From assembly GCA_903870955.1 (NCBI GenBank), contig CAIQEX010000694.1, forward strand, positions 1-5,799: DNA of 5,799 nt, given 5' to 3'. Positions 1 to 5,799 of this stretch are shown here, piece by piece (the first letter of the stretch is position 1; each line of letters starts with the position of its first letter). The notes beneath the pieces are model-generated. The model did not search any database and was not told the origin of the DNA. It saw nothing but the letters and a program-made list of their open reading frames with translations. The stretch is from an uncultured beta proteobacterium. Lineage in GTDB: Bacteria > Pseudomonadota > Gammaproteobacteria > Burkholderiales > Burkholderiaceae_C. The position numbers and the translations under genes were made by a program.

Positions 1-3000
1 CGCGGATAACTGATTCGGTGCGGCTGACATAACCGTCGGCATCGGTAGCTTCGGCCACCAGGTGCATCAAGCCAGGCGAACCGGCCAGGATGTCGGCCCG
101 ACCTCGTGCATCTAGTGTTACCCCTTGACCGTTGACCGTCAGCGTGCGCGATACGATCGCCGCAAGACTGTCTGCGAGGACTGTGGCGTTGACGACCTGC
201 CCCGGGATGGCGGGGAAGGATGGCGTGGTCACGATACTGATTGAAGGACCTTGCGCCACAACGCCGACCCGCACCAGCACCCCACGCGAAGCAGTGGTGA
301 AGCCATCGCTGGCATGCATCGCGATCAGGAAGTCCCCGACCTGCCCGGCCGATGGTGTCCATTCAAAGACGCCGGTCTGCGCATTGATCGTGGCGCCTTC
401 CGGCAGGCCACTGCCGGAGTAGGTCAGCGTCTGGTCGGTATCGGCATCGGCCGCGATCAGTTGGAACTGCAGGCGCGAACCGACGGTGGCACGGTGGTCG
501 GACACGGTCAGCACTGGCGTTCGGTTGGTGTCGGCTACATCGATCTCAACGGTGAGCACATCGGATGCGCCACTGCGATCGACCGCGCGGATCAGCACAT
601 CGTGCCGACCCGCTTGGTCGTAGCCTGGCGTCCAGGTGAAGCGACCGGTGGTCGCGTTAAACGTTGCACCGAAAGGCAAAGCTCCAACGAGGCTGTATAG
701 AAGGGCATCGCCATCCGCATCCGTTGCAACCGGCGTGAAGCTTAGCGGTGCGCCTTCCTGCCCAGCAACTGGCAGCAAGGTCGAAAAGACCGGTGCCCGA
801 TTGGTCTGTTGGACCGTGATGAGGACCGTCTCGGCACTGCTGGCGGCACCATCGGTGACCTTGAAAATCACACCCGGGTAGTCACCTGCCTGTGCCAGCG
901 TTGGCGTCCAGCGGAAGATACCGGTTAATGGGTCGAGCGTTGCGCCAGGTGGCGCATTGACGACGTCGTAACTCAATTGATCGCCATCGGCGTCGGTTGC
1001 CGACAGCGCGAGTGTGTAGGGCTGCCCTTCTTGAAGTAGCTGGTTGCCGATAGGTAGCAACAGCGGTACCGAATTGGTTGCACGTGCGGTGAGTTGGAAC
1101 TGCCGCGTCGAACTACCCACTGGCCCAACACCACCATTGCCGTTGTCGTGTACGGTCAGCGAAATGGCGTAGGAACCTGCATCGTCTGCCGTCGGCGTCC
1201 AGGAGAGCAACGCTGTGCCATAAACGGTTCCTTGAGTCAAGGTAACGCCGGCGGGCAGTCCATTGGCAGTGAAGGTCAAATTGTCTTGATCGAGGTCGCT
1301 GGCGCGCACCAGAAGTGACCAAGTTGAACCAATCACTGCGATCTGGTTACCGATCGGTCGCAGAACAGGCGGCTCGGAGGCGGAGTTGACACCGACTACG
1401 AAGGCCCGTGATGCCGACAGCACTGCATGAGCATCGCCACCGTCCCCGTTGTCGCGCACGCCGACCGTAACCACATAGTTGCCCCGGTCTTGATCGCCGG
1501 GAGCCCAGTCGATCCGGTACTGACCGCCTCCCAGATCGGCTAGGCTGCCAAAACCAGGCAATCCATCGACGTTGACCATAAGCGGATTGCCATCGGGGTC
1601 GGAGACGCTAAACAGTGTCGAGGCTGACTGACCCTTGGCCACAGAGACATTGTCGATCGATGAGATGACCGGCGGGCGATTGACGTTTCGCACCTGCACC
1701 TGAACCATGACTTCTGTGGTTTTTCGCAATCCCGTGCCGTTTCCGTCATCGATGGCGCTGAACCGCAGTGTTTGCAAGCCAGACTGGTCGAAGCCGGGCG
1801 TCCAGGTCAACATCCCGGTGTCTGTGTCGTAGCTTGCCCCAGTGGGCAATTGCAGCGCCGAGACGCTGACCGTGGCCGGCGTGACCGAGTCTCCGGACAG
1901 GCTTCCGTCGGGCATGCGATCCGGAACTTGGAAGTTCGGGTTATCCGGGTCAGTCGGCCAGATGCGCAGACTGATCGGCTGTCCCTCGTTTACCGTAAGG
2001 CTGCTCAGATTGCCAAAATCGGGGGCCGCATTGACGTTGAGTACTTCGATGACGACGCGACGCTCGGCGTAGCCCAGACCGTCACTGGCGCGCAGGATGA
2101 TCTCGTGGCTACCAGCCTGGTCATAGCCCGGCGTCCAGGTCAGGATGCCGGTGTTCGGATCAAGCAACGCGCCGCCGGGCAGCGACGGGCTGGTGTAAAT
2201 CAACGAATCGTGCTCGGGATCTGTCGCGACCAGACGAAGCCGCAACGGGTCGCCTTCGCGCACTTGCGTCGGGCCCGCCACCGACAAAGTCGGCAGGCCA
2301 TTCGCCGGTTGTACCACCAGCGTGGTGGTTGCGGTGACCACATTCACACCATCTGAAGCGGTGATGCGAACACCTTCATAGCGGCCCGCGCTGGCATAAC
2401 CGGGAGTCCAATCCAGGTTGCCCGTCAGCGGATCGAACACGGCACCACCGGGCAGGCCGTCGACCATTACCGAAACGGCCTGGCCTTGCGCGTCATAGGG
2501 GGCCACAGCCAGGTGCCACGGCGCACCTTCGGTCAGCGTAATCTCGGCAGGCAAGGTCGCCAGTTGCGGCGCTGAGTTGCCACCCCGTACCGTGACCGTG
2601 TAGGCCTGTGTAACGTAGGCACCCCGGGTGTCGTACGCGCGCAGGATCACCTGAGAAATTGCCGGTTGCTGTGCCGTCGGTGTCCAGGTCACCAGGCCCG
2701 TCGCTGAATCGACTTGCATGCCATCGGGCGCTTGCAGCAGCATGTAATGCACGTTGGCCCCATCTGGATCGACGGCCTGTATCTGGTACGAATATGCGGC
2801 GCCGACCGACACTTGGGTGATAGGAGTCGAGGAAATCTCAGGGCGACTATTCGGGTACGGAATTGCAAAAATTCCCTGTCCGAGTTCAATGCGCTGACCG
2901 CTCACCGACTCAAGCGTCTGCAGAGTAACGGTGTGCGCCGTTGTCGATTCCCCTGGGCGAAGTCGGCCACCCTGCAGCGCCGCGCCGACGTCGAGCAACC

Positions 3001-5799
3001 ACACGCCACCACCGAAATCTGCGGCGCCAGTCACTTGCCCGGCAAAGTAGCGACCGGGGTCCACCGCGAGCAGCAGTGGTGCCAGCAGCGGCTCAGAATC
3101 GAGGTTTGTCACGGTGACATCCCACGAAATGGTGCCGTCGAGTCGAGACGAACGGGTGCCGGTAATCACCAGGCCCACCCGAGTGCTGAAGTTATCGACG
3201 GCCATAAAACGGGTGATATGGTCCACGGCCAAGCGCAACCCCGATTGCGCCGCAACCGTGCTGGAGACCACGAGCTCGAAATCTCCTGCCACCAGTGGTT
3301 CGAAAGTCAGGGTGACGGTTCGACTGGCTTTGTCGTAGACGGCGGTCAGAGGGTGGACTGTTGTCAGCAACGCCGAGTCGACCTTTACCAGCGCGTACTG
3401 TGACGCCAGGGTTACCGAGTTGGCGGAACCGTCGGCCAGCATGTCCTGGTCAAACTGCACCTCGATCTGCGACGTCGGCAGCGCGACCAGCGTGCCGTCC
3501 GGTGGATTGACGCGCGTTACCGTGGGCGCAATCACCGGCGCCAGCACATCGACATGGCTGCCGTTGGCGATGAGCAGGCGACCATCAGCGGTAGCCAGCA
3601 ATTGTTCGCCACTCTGAAGCCCCGTGGCGACGCGCAGGGTGCGCATCGTCGACAGATCGACCATAAACAGACTTATAGGCGCCGTACTTCCCGAGGGCTC
3701 GCGCGCTGAAATGAAGAGCAGGCCCTGGAGAGTGGACCCCTGCACGCCGAATGCAAGCGAGTCGAGCGCCGCACCAAGGCGCAATTGCGCACTGGGGCGT
3801 CCGGCGGTGTCGAACTCGACAATCTCACCACGGTTAGGCCATGAGCTGCCCCACAGTCGACCGTTCGGGGCTATGGCCAGATCGTCGACGCGGAAGTCGC
3901 TGAAATGGCTAAAGGTGCGGGTCAGCAGGTCGAACTTCTCAACCCCGTTGCTCGAAGACACGTACAAAGCGTGTGACTGGGCGTCAAATGCCAACGACTG
4001 CGTCAGGCTCTCACCATAGCGGTCGAGCACAGAGAGTGTTTTCGGATCAAGCAGGAGCAACTGTCCACCGCCCGAAGTGGCCCACAACTGACCTTGATCA
4101 TCCAATGCCATGTCGTACACCGGCACGCCGTTGTCGACATCCGGATTCAGTACAGTGCCTCCGTCAGGGGCCAATCGATAGAGCGCTCCGCGGTCTGCGC
4201 CACCGCTAACGACAAAGCTGCCATCTGAAAGACGCAGCAGAGCCAGCGCCCCGATGTCGGCACCACTGGTGCTGATACCCGTAGCAAAAGACTGCGCGAC
4301 AAATGGCGCCAGCACCGTGCTGTAAAGCGAAGGGCGCGTCGTCACAGCGATGGCCGGCACACCCGCCTCCGCCTGCGCAAACAGCACGTTGGTCGAGGTG
4401 GCATTGCTCGGCACCGGTGGCGTTCCGGTGTCGATGGTCGTACGGCCAACTGAGGGCGTGGACCCGAGGTTGCTGCGCGTGCCGTCATCGGGCAGGCTGA
4501 GCGACTGTTGTGGCAGTTCGCGGTTGCCGGCATTGTCGGTCGACAGCGCGGCAAACTGGTAGCGGTGACCGGCCTGGCCCTGGAACACGGCGCTGCTGTC
4601 GGTGCTCTGGCGCTGCCAGATTTCCCAGGCGCCGCCGTCGGTCGAAACATACACCGTGGTGTGCTGCACGCCCGAGCCTCCGGGCTCGTCGGTGGCGGTC
4701 CAAACGACTTCGTAAGCGTCGCCCGTGAGCGTCCGCGCGGTGACGGTGGTGATCGGTGCCTGGCCATCAAAAGTCTGCACCAGCTCGGGCGTATCGAAGG
4801 CCACTTTTCCGTCAAAGGTAACCCGCGCGCTGGCCCGCACAGACTGTCCGGTGGTGACGCCAAATTTCGGGTCGATCGTGTAGCTGACAAAGCCTTCGCC
4901 GGCGCCATTGGCGTCGTTGGCGGGCAGCAGGCCCTTGGTCGCATCGACCAGCACTTCGCCGGTGTCCGGGTCGATGGCCTGCAATACCCAGGAGGCCGTC
5001 GCCGTGTTGGGGTCCACCCCGGCCGACACGCGCAGGATGTAGCCGCGCGAATTGCGCAGGTCGATATCGCCCTGGTAACTGGCACGTCCGGCAGGAATGT
5101 GCACCGTGACATCGCCCAACTTGATATCACCCAGGCGGAAGCTGTAGACGCTGAAGGCCGGGTCCAGTTTTTCCACCAGCCGCACCTCGTGAACCGGGCT
5201 GCTGGCGGTGCTGGCGTTCTGGAAATTGACGGTATAGGGCAGCGGCTGGTCGGCCGGCAGGAACTGCTGCGCGCCATAGCCGGTGGGGCCGGTGATGCTG
5301 GCCTGCGAGGCATCGCTGGCCAGCATGTCAAACAGGGTTTGCAGACCCAGCAAGGCCAGGTCGGCCGTGGCACTGGCCGATGCCGGATTCTTCTGCCCTT
5401 TGGCAAACACGTTGAAGGCGTTGAGGTAGGTGGTCTGCGCCAGGCCCAGGTTGTAGTCGGCCTGTTGTGGGACGGCGGGCACCGGTACCTGAATCACCTC
5501 TTGCTCGCCGGAGTCCGTGGTGACTATCAAGGTGTCGTAACTGGCGACCGGCGCCAGCTTGCCCGGCTGATCGCCATACCAGGCGGTCATCTTCTCGAAG
5601 AAGGCCAGCAGGTCACCGTCGCTTTGCACGCTGCGTCCAGCGCTGCCCAGGGTGACGCCGCTGGTCAGCACGGCCAGCACGCCCGCCACACGGGGTTGCT
5701 GGCGGATCGGTGGCGCCTGGTCCACCGGACGCAACAAGCCGCCCTGCTCCAAGGCCGCCAAATAGCTTTGCGTCCAGCCTTCTGCATCGCTGGCCAGCC
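1..5799 (-). CDS. Giant modular Ig-repeat surface/extracellular protein, partial at both ends
   Basis: One frame is open on the minus strand across the whole window (complete codons 5797 down to 2, 1,932 residues). I checked the frame at ten points about 540 bases apart, and the same register gives sensible domain sequence each time. Neither start nor stop is inside, so signal peptide, secretion signal and C terminus are unseen. Order: N-terminal helical region, conserved beta-rich module, FN3-like domain, linker, six-bladed propeller, SbsA-like Ig domain, beta-sandwich, nine He_PIG-type Ig repeats, and a different Ig-like domain. The product appears acidic, poor in lysine and free of cysteine, as is usual for long exported repeat proteins. 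No enzyme motif was seen. By family knowledge such proteins serve in adhesion, biofilm matrix or as stalks for C-terminal effectors; which applies here is unknown. Confidence is high for the gene, moderate for surface location and low for the exact role. Confidence 0.95.
2..250 (-). other. Start of a different bacterial Ig-like domain, cut by the window edge
   Basis: Residues 1850-1932, incomplete. It lacks the Asp loop, the L-P-x-G-A turn and W-T-P. Instead it reads GPSISIVTTPS, then LTVNGQGVTLDARGRADI, then GSPGLMHLVAEATDADGYVS. The pattern 'L-v-G--v-LD--G-a-------PG---l-a-ATD-dG' is a bacterial Ig-like type that I recall following putative-Ig arrays in giant proteins, acting as the transition to the C-terminal part. 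The end of the domain and what follows lie outside the window. Confidence 0.6.
251..526 (-). repeat. Putative-Ig repeat 9
   Basis: Residues 1758-1849 (92 aa). Begins NRTPVLTV; ATVGSRLQF; AADADTDQTL; SGLPEGATINAQTG; FEWTPSAGQVGDF; MHASDGF; ends VGVVAQ. It is the last putative-Ig repeat before the array switches to another domain type. Confidence 0.86.
527..802 (-). repeat. Putative-Ig repeat 8
   Basis: Residues 1666-1757 (92 aa). Begins NRAPVFSTL; QEGAPLSF; ATDADGDAL; GALPFGATFNATTG; FTWTPGYDQAG (block at 608-634); IRAVDRSG; ends VADT. It is the best-formed repeat and nearly matches repeat 3 in the signature block. Confidence 0.88.
803..1075 (-). repeat. Putative-Ig repeat 7
   Basis: Residues 1575-1665 (91 aa). 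Begins NSVPLLLPIGNQ; QEGQPYTL; canonical Asp loop ATDADGDQL; NAPPGATLDPLTG; FRWTPTLAQAGDY; KVTDGA; ends VQQT. It shares the LLPIGNQ or LRPIGNQ opening with repeat 6. Confidence 0.88.
1076..1387 (-). repeat. Putative-Ig repeat 6
   Basis: Residues 1471-1574 (104 aa). Begins NSASEPPVLRPIGNQ; ASDLDQDNL; NGLPAGVTL; LSWTPTADDAGSY; late loop HDNGNGGVG; ends LTARAT. The D-x-x-T-G turn is replaced by QGTVYGTAL. The late DNGNGG loop matches repeat 5. Confidence 0.82.
1388..1681 (-). repeat. Putative-Ig repeat 5, divergent
   Basis: Residues 1373-1470 (98 aa). Begins NRPPVISS; SVSDPDGNPL; VDGLPGFGSL. The signature block has changed to IDWAPGDQDRGNY, with Ala in place of the Thr of W-T-P, and the D-x-x-T-G turn is replaced by LGGGQYR. 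The late loop is RDNGDGGDA. It belongs to the same longer-loop type as repeats 4 and 6. Confidence 0.8.
1682..2032 (-). repeat. Putative-Ig repeat 4, enlarged
   Basis: Residues 1256-1372 (117 aa), the longest in the array. Begins NAAPDFGN; VNEGQPISL; PTDPDNPNF. An insertion of about 20 residues rich in Asp, Ser and Pro (RMPDGSLSGDSVTP) lies between the Asp loop and LPTGASYDTDTG. Then LTWTPGFDQSG (block at 1778-1804) and an Asp/Gly-rich late loop IDDGNGTG. The insertion would form a protruding loop on the rod. Confidence 0.85.
2033..2302 (-). repeat. Putative-Ig repeat 3
   Basis: Residues 1166-1255 (90 aa). Begins NGLPTLSV; VREGDPLRL; ATDPEHDSL; SLPGGALLDPNTG; LTWTPGYDQAG (block at 2111-2137); LRASDGLG; ends VLNV. 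It is a textbook example of the repeat, and the strongest match to repeat 8 in the W-T-P block. Confidence 0.88.
2303..2578 (-). repeat. Putative-Ig repeat 2
   Basis: Residues 1074-1165 (92 aa). Begins NSAPQLATL; GLPGGAVFDPLTG, then LDWTPGYASAG (W-T-P block at 2384-2410), ITASDGVN and VVQPA. The Asp loop is weak (APYDAQGQAV), so calcium binding at this joint is doubtful. Confidence 0.85.
2579..2851 (-). repeat. Putative-Ig repeat 1
   Basis: Residues 983-1073 (91 aa). Begins NSRPEISS; Asp loop AVDPDGANV; motifs APDGMQVDSATG and VTWTPTAQQ; ends TVTVRGG. The segment after W-T-P is irregular (AQQPAISQ) and lacks the glycine found in the other repeats, as is plausible for a capping repeat at the array's N-terminal edge. 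Confidence 0.85.
2852..3220 (-). other. Beta-sandwich domain leading into the Ig-repeat array
   Basis: Residues about 860-982. The core pattern is ISWDVTVTNLDSEPLLAPLLLAVDPG, given here as ISWDVTVTN then LDSEPLLAPL. It continues with WLLDVGAALQGGRLRPGES, then TTAHTVTLQ and FAIPYP. This is the 'v-v-N-s---l--P-----------G-l-PG-s----v-v' layout of CARDB-like adhesion and gallidermin-type sandwiches. In large bacterial proteins I recall this kind of domain sitting directly before putative-Ig arrays, as it does here. The exact family is not certain. Confidence 0.5.
3221..3529 (-). other. SbsA-type bacterial Ig-like domain (Big_5-like)
   Basis: Residues about 757-859. The start APTVTRVNPPDG and the strand IEVQFDQDM match the SbsA Ig-like pattern, in which 'P-V--v-P-dG----' precedes 'i-i-Fs--m'. 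The rest fits the second sheet: YALVKVDSA, LTAVYDKASRTVTLTFEPL and GDFELVVSSTVAAQSG. The last part matches the usual 'Y-l-i---i-d--G' ending. The length of about 103 residues is right for one complete domain. The family occurs in S-layer and other surface proteins as a structural unit. Confidence 0.75.
3551..4261 (-). other. Six-bladed NHL/SMP-30-like beta-propeller
   Basis: Residues about 513-749. Six successive units of roughly 30-50 residues share the pattern of a hydrophobic strand, a D/N-G-x-L/F turn and a second strand. Blade starts and motifs: 4261 (LRLSDGSFVVSGG), 4126 (MALDDQGQLWATSGGG), 4003 (LAFDAQSHALYVSSSNG), 3892 (LAIAPNGRLWGSS), 3766 (LAFGVQGSTLQGLLFIS) and 3613 (LATADGRLLIANGS). 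The 'G-L-----LD--TL-V' closure in blade 2 and 'I-EFDT-G' in blade 4 are typical of NHL, Vgb or SMP-30 propellers. Such domains usually bind ligands or partner proteins. I see no evident metal site, so catalysis is not claimed. It sits between two Ig-type blocks, presumably as a compact head or interaction platform. The blade count is by eye. Confidence 0.7.
4262..4501 (-). other. Ser/Thr/Pro-rich linker before the propeller
   Basis: Residues about 433-512. The first half is low in hydrophobics and rich in Ser, Thr, Pro and Gly (for example GTRSNLGSTPSVGRTT and DTGTPPVPSNATSTN), typical of an extended flexible connector. The second half (VLFAQAEAGVPAIAV, then RPSLYSTVLAPF) is more hydrophobic and may contribute an edge strand to the propeller that follows. 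I see no recognised domain. Confidence 0.5.
4502..4753 (-). other. Fibronectin-III-like domain
   Basis: Residues about 349-432. The pattern is VVWTATDEPGGSGVQ, then YVSTDGGAWEIWQ, then AGHRYQFAALSTDNAGN. This matches a common bacterial FN3-like type in which a 'W-GSD--GSGI--Y-V-VS-DGG-W--W' half is followed by 'F-G--GH-Y-F---A-DNAGN'. Such domains are extracellular spacers or carbohydrate- and protein-binding units, and often follow the module found directly upstream here. The length of about 84 residues fits one complete FN3 fold. No linker separates it from its upstream partner. Confidence 0.7.
4754..5239 (-). other. Conserved beta-rich module of giant bacterial surface proteins (about 160 aa)
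   Basis: Residues about 187-348. It opens with PYTVNFQNAS and carries the landmarks KLDPAF, FRLGDIKLGDVTV, LQAIDPDTGEV, GLLPAND, GEGFVSYTIDPK and VTFDGKVAFDTPE. From memory, many large bacterial and cyanobacterial surface proteins share this pattern: a DP-LD start, an 'LGDI-FGD' strand pair, 'IDP-TG', 'G-LPPN' and 'GEG-VS-T', then 'I-FD-N-PI-TP'. In those proteins it resembles DUF11-type beta-sandwiches used as extracellular spacers, and it is usually followed by an FN3-like domain, as here. The usual Asn in the late FD-N motif is replaced by Gly-Lys. I give no accession because I cannot search. Confidence is good that it is a known module, weak on function. Confidence 0.65.
5240..5797 (-). 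other. N-terminal Ala/Gln-rich, partly helical region, unrecognised
   Basis: Residues 1-186 of the visible protein. I do not recognise a family. The stretch includes probable amphipathic helices: one around DLLAFFEKMTAWYGD (residues about 62-76) and another around the segment rich in Ala and Leu that ends FDMLASDA (about 144-164). A short beta-like stretch with YDTLIVTTDSGEQEVIQV lies between them. It is more helical than everything that follows, so it may be a spacer or a packing domain ahead of the all-beta portion. The pentapeptide LASDA occurs at both ends of this region, encoded by an identical 15-base word. It runs straight into the next module without a linker. Function is unknown. Confidence 0.5.

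Larger units (their letters stand above)
251..2851 (-). repeat. Array of nine tandem putative-Ig (He_PIG, cadherin-like) repeats
   Basis: Residues 983-1849. Nine consecutive domains of 90-117 residues, eight beginning at a linker Asn (usually N-x-x-P) and all sharing the order: start, E/V-G-x-x strand, Asp-rich loop (D-x-D-G-D type), L-P-x-G-A, D-x-x-T-G, W-T-P and a final 'A-DG' strand. This is the He_PIG putative-Ig plan, related to cadherin-like folds. Known members are structural spacers in large secreted or surface proteins, and the Asp loops between domains commonly bind calcium and stiffen the rod. Repeats differ strongly in sequence, so the array is old, apart from a conserved WTPG(Y/F)DQ(A/S)G block shared by three of them. 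Individual repeats are listed separately. Confidence 0.9.

Noticed and set aside
251..700. A 149-codon open frame on the plus strand near the low-coordinate end
   Set aside because: It is antisense to repeats 8 and 9 and the final Ig-like domain, and shows no domain features of its own.
1388..1681. RTX calcium-binding nonapeptides suggested by the DNGDGG loop
   Set aside because: The GGxGxDxLx nonapeptide does not occur in tandem anywhere in the frame. The loop is a single hairpin turn within an Ig-type repeat.
1772..2356. A 194-codon open frame on the plus strand
   Set aside because: It runs antisense through repeats 2-4. Its internal similarities (for example RPGQ with H/D-PGV-like segments) are only the mirror of the conserved W-T-P blocks on the coding strand.
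251..2851. Short regularly spaced repeats as in a CRISPR array
   Set aside because: The recurring GGCGTCCAGG-type words are 270-350 bases apart, sit in coding register and encode the W-T-P motif. They are protein-domain repeats.
2714..3403. A 229-codon open frame on the plus strand
   Set aside because: It is antisense to the beta-sandwich, the SbsA-like domain and repeat 1. The translation is rich in Arg, His, Gln and Cys, with no recognisable fold or family pattern.
3551..4261. Catalytic propeller (SMP-30 lactonase-like or virginiamycin B lyase-like)
   Set aside because: I could not identify the conserved metal-binding Glu/Asn/Asp set or a lyase histidine pair. Only the blade pattern is supported, so no enzyme function is claimed.
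4342..5406. A 354-codon open frame on the minus strand in another register
   Set aside because: It is out of frame with the domain-bearing frame. Its product is Arg/Pro/Ser/Cys-rich low-complexity sequence with no domain logic, typical of a shadow frame in GC-rich coding DNA.
1..5799. A start codon, ribosome-binding site, promoter or terminator inside the window
   Set aside because: The coding frame is uninterrupted across the full length, leaving no intergenic space. In-frame Met codons lie inside domains and none marks a convincing start.

Overview
The whole window lies inside one very large protein-coding gene on the minus strand. A single reading frame (codons from 5797 down to 2) runs through about 1,932 codons. 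I found no stop, start, frameshift or gap in it, and both ends continue outside the window. There is no second gene, RNA gene, intergenic region, promoter, terminator, mobile element or CRISPR array here. Plus-strand and other-frame open stretches are shadows of this frame.

The protein reads as a modular, probably exported surface or extracellular protein. In N-to-C order (high to low coordinates): an Ala/Gln-rich, partly helical region (residues 1-186); a conserved beta-rich module often seen in giant bacterial surface proteins (187-348); a fibronectin-III-like domain (349-432); a Ser/Thr/Pro linker (433-512); a six-bladed NHL/SMP-30-like beta-propeller (513-749); an SbsA-type Ig-like domain (757-859); a beta-sandwich of 'NxDSxPLxxPL' type (860-982); nine tandem 'putative Ig' (He_PIG, cadherin-like) repeats (983-1849) marked by W-T-P motifs and Asp-rich loops; and the start of a different bacterial Ig-like domain (1850-1932), cut by the window edge. 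Residue numbers count from the first complete codon in the window, not from the true N terminus.

The composition fits an extracellular filament. I read no cysteine codon in 1,932 residues. Lysine is very scarce and Asp, Thr, Gly, Val and Ala dominate. The Asp-rich loops suggest calcium-stiffened repeats. The likely job is adhesion, matrix formation, or a long stalk presenting a C-terminal effector beyond the window. No catalytic residues are visible, so the function remains unassigned.

The organism is a high-GC bacterium. Hand-counted lines range from about 48 to 72 % GC. The style of the protein suggests a proteobacterium, possibly a betaproteobacterium, but this is inference from recalled family resemblance and cannot be fixed from one gene. 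The N-terminal third looks more GC-rich and more strongly codon-biased than parts of the rest, which hints at a mosaic history.
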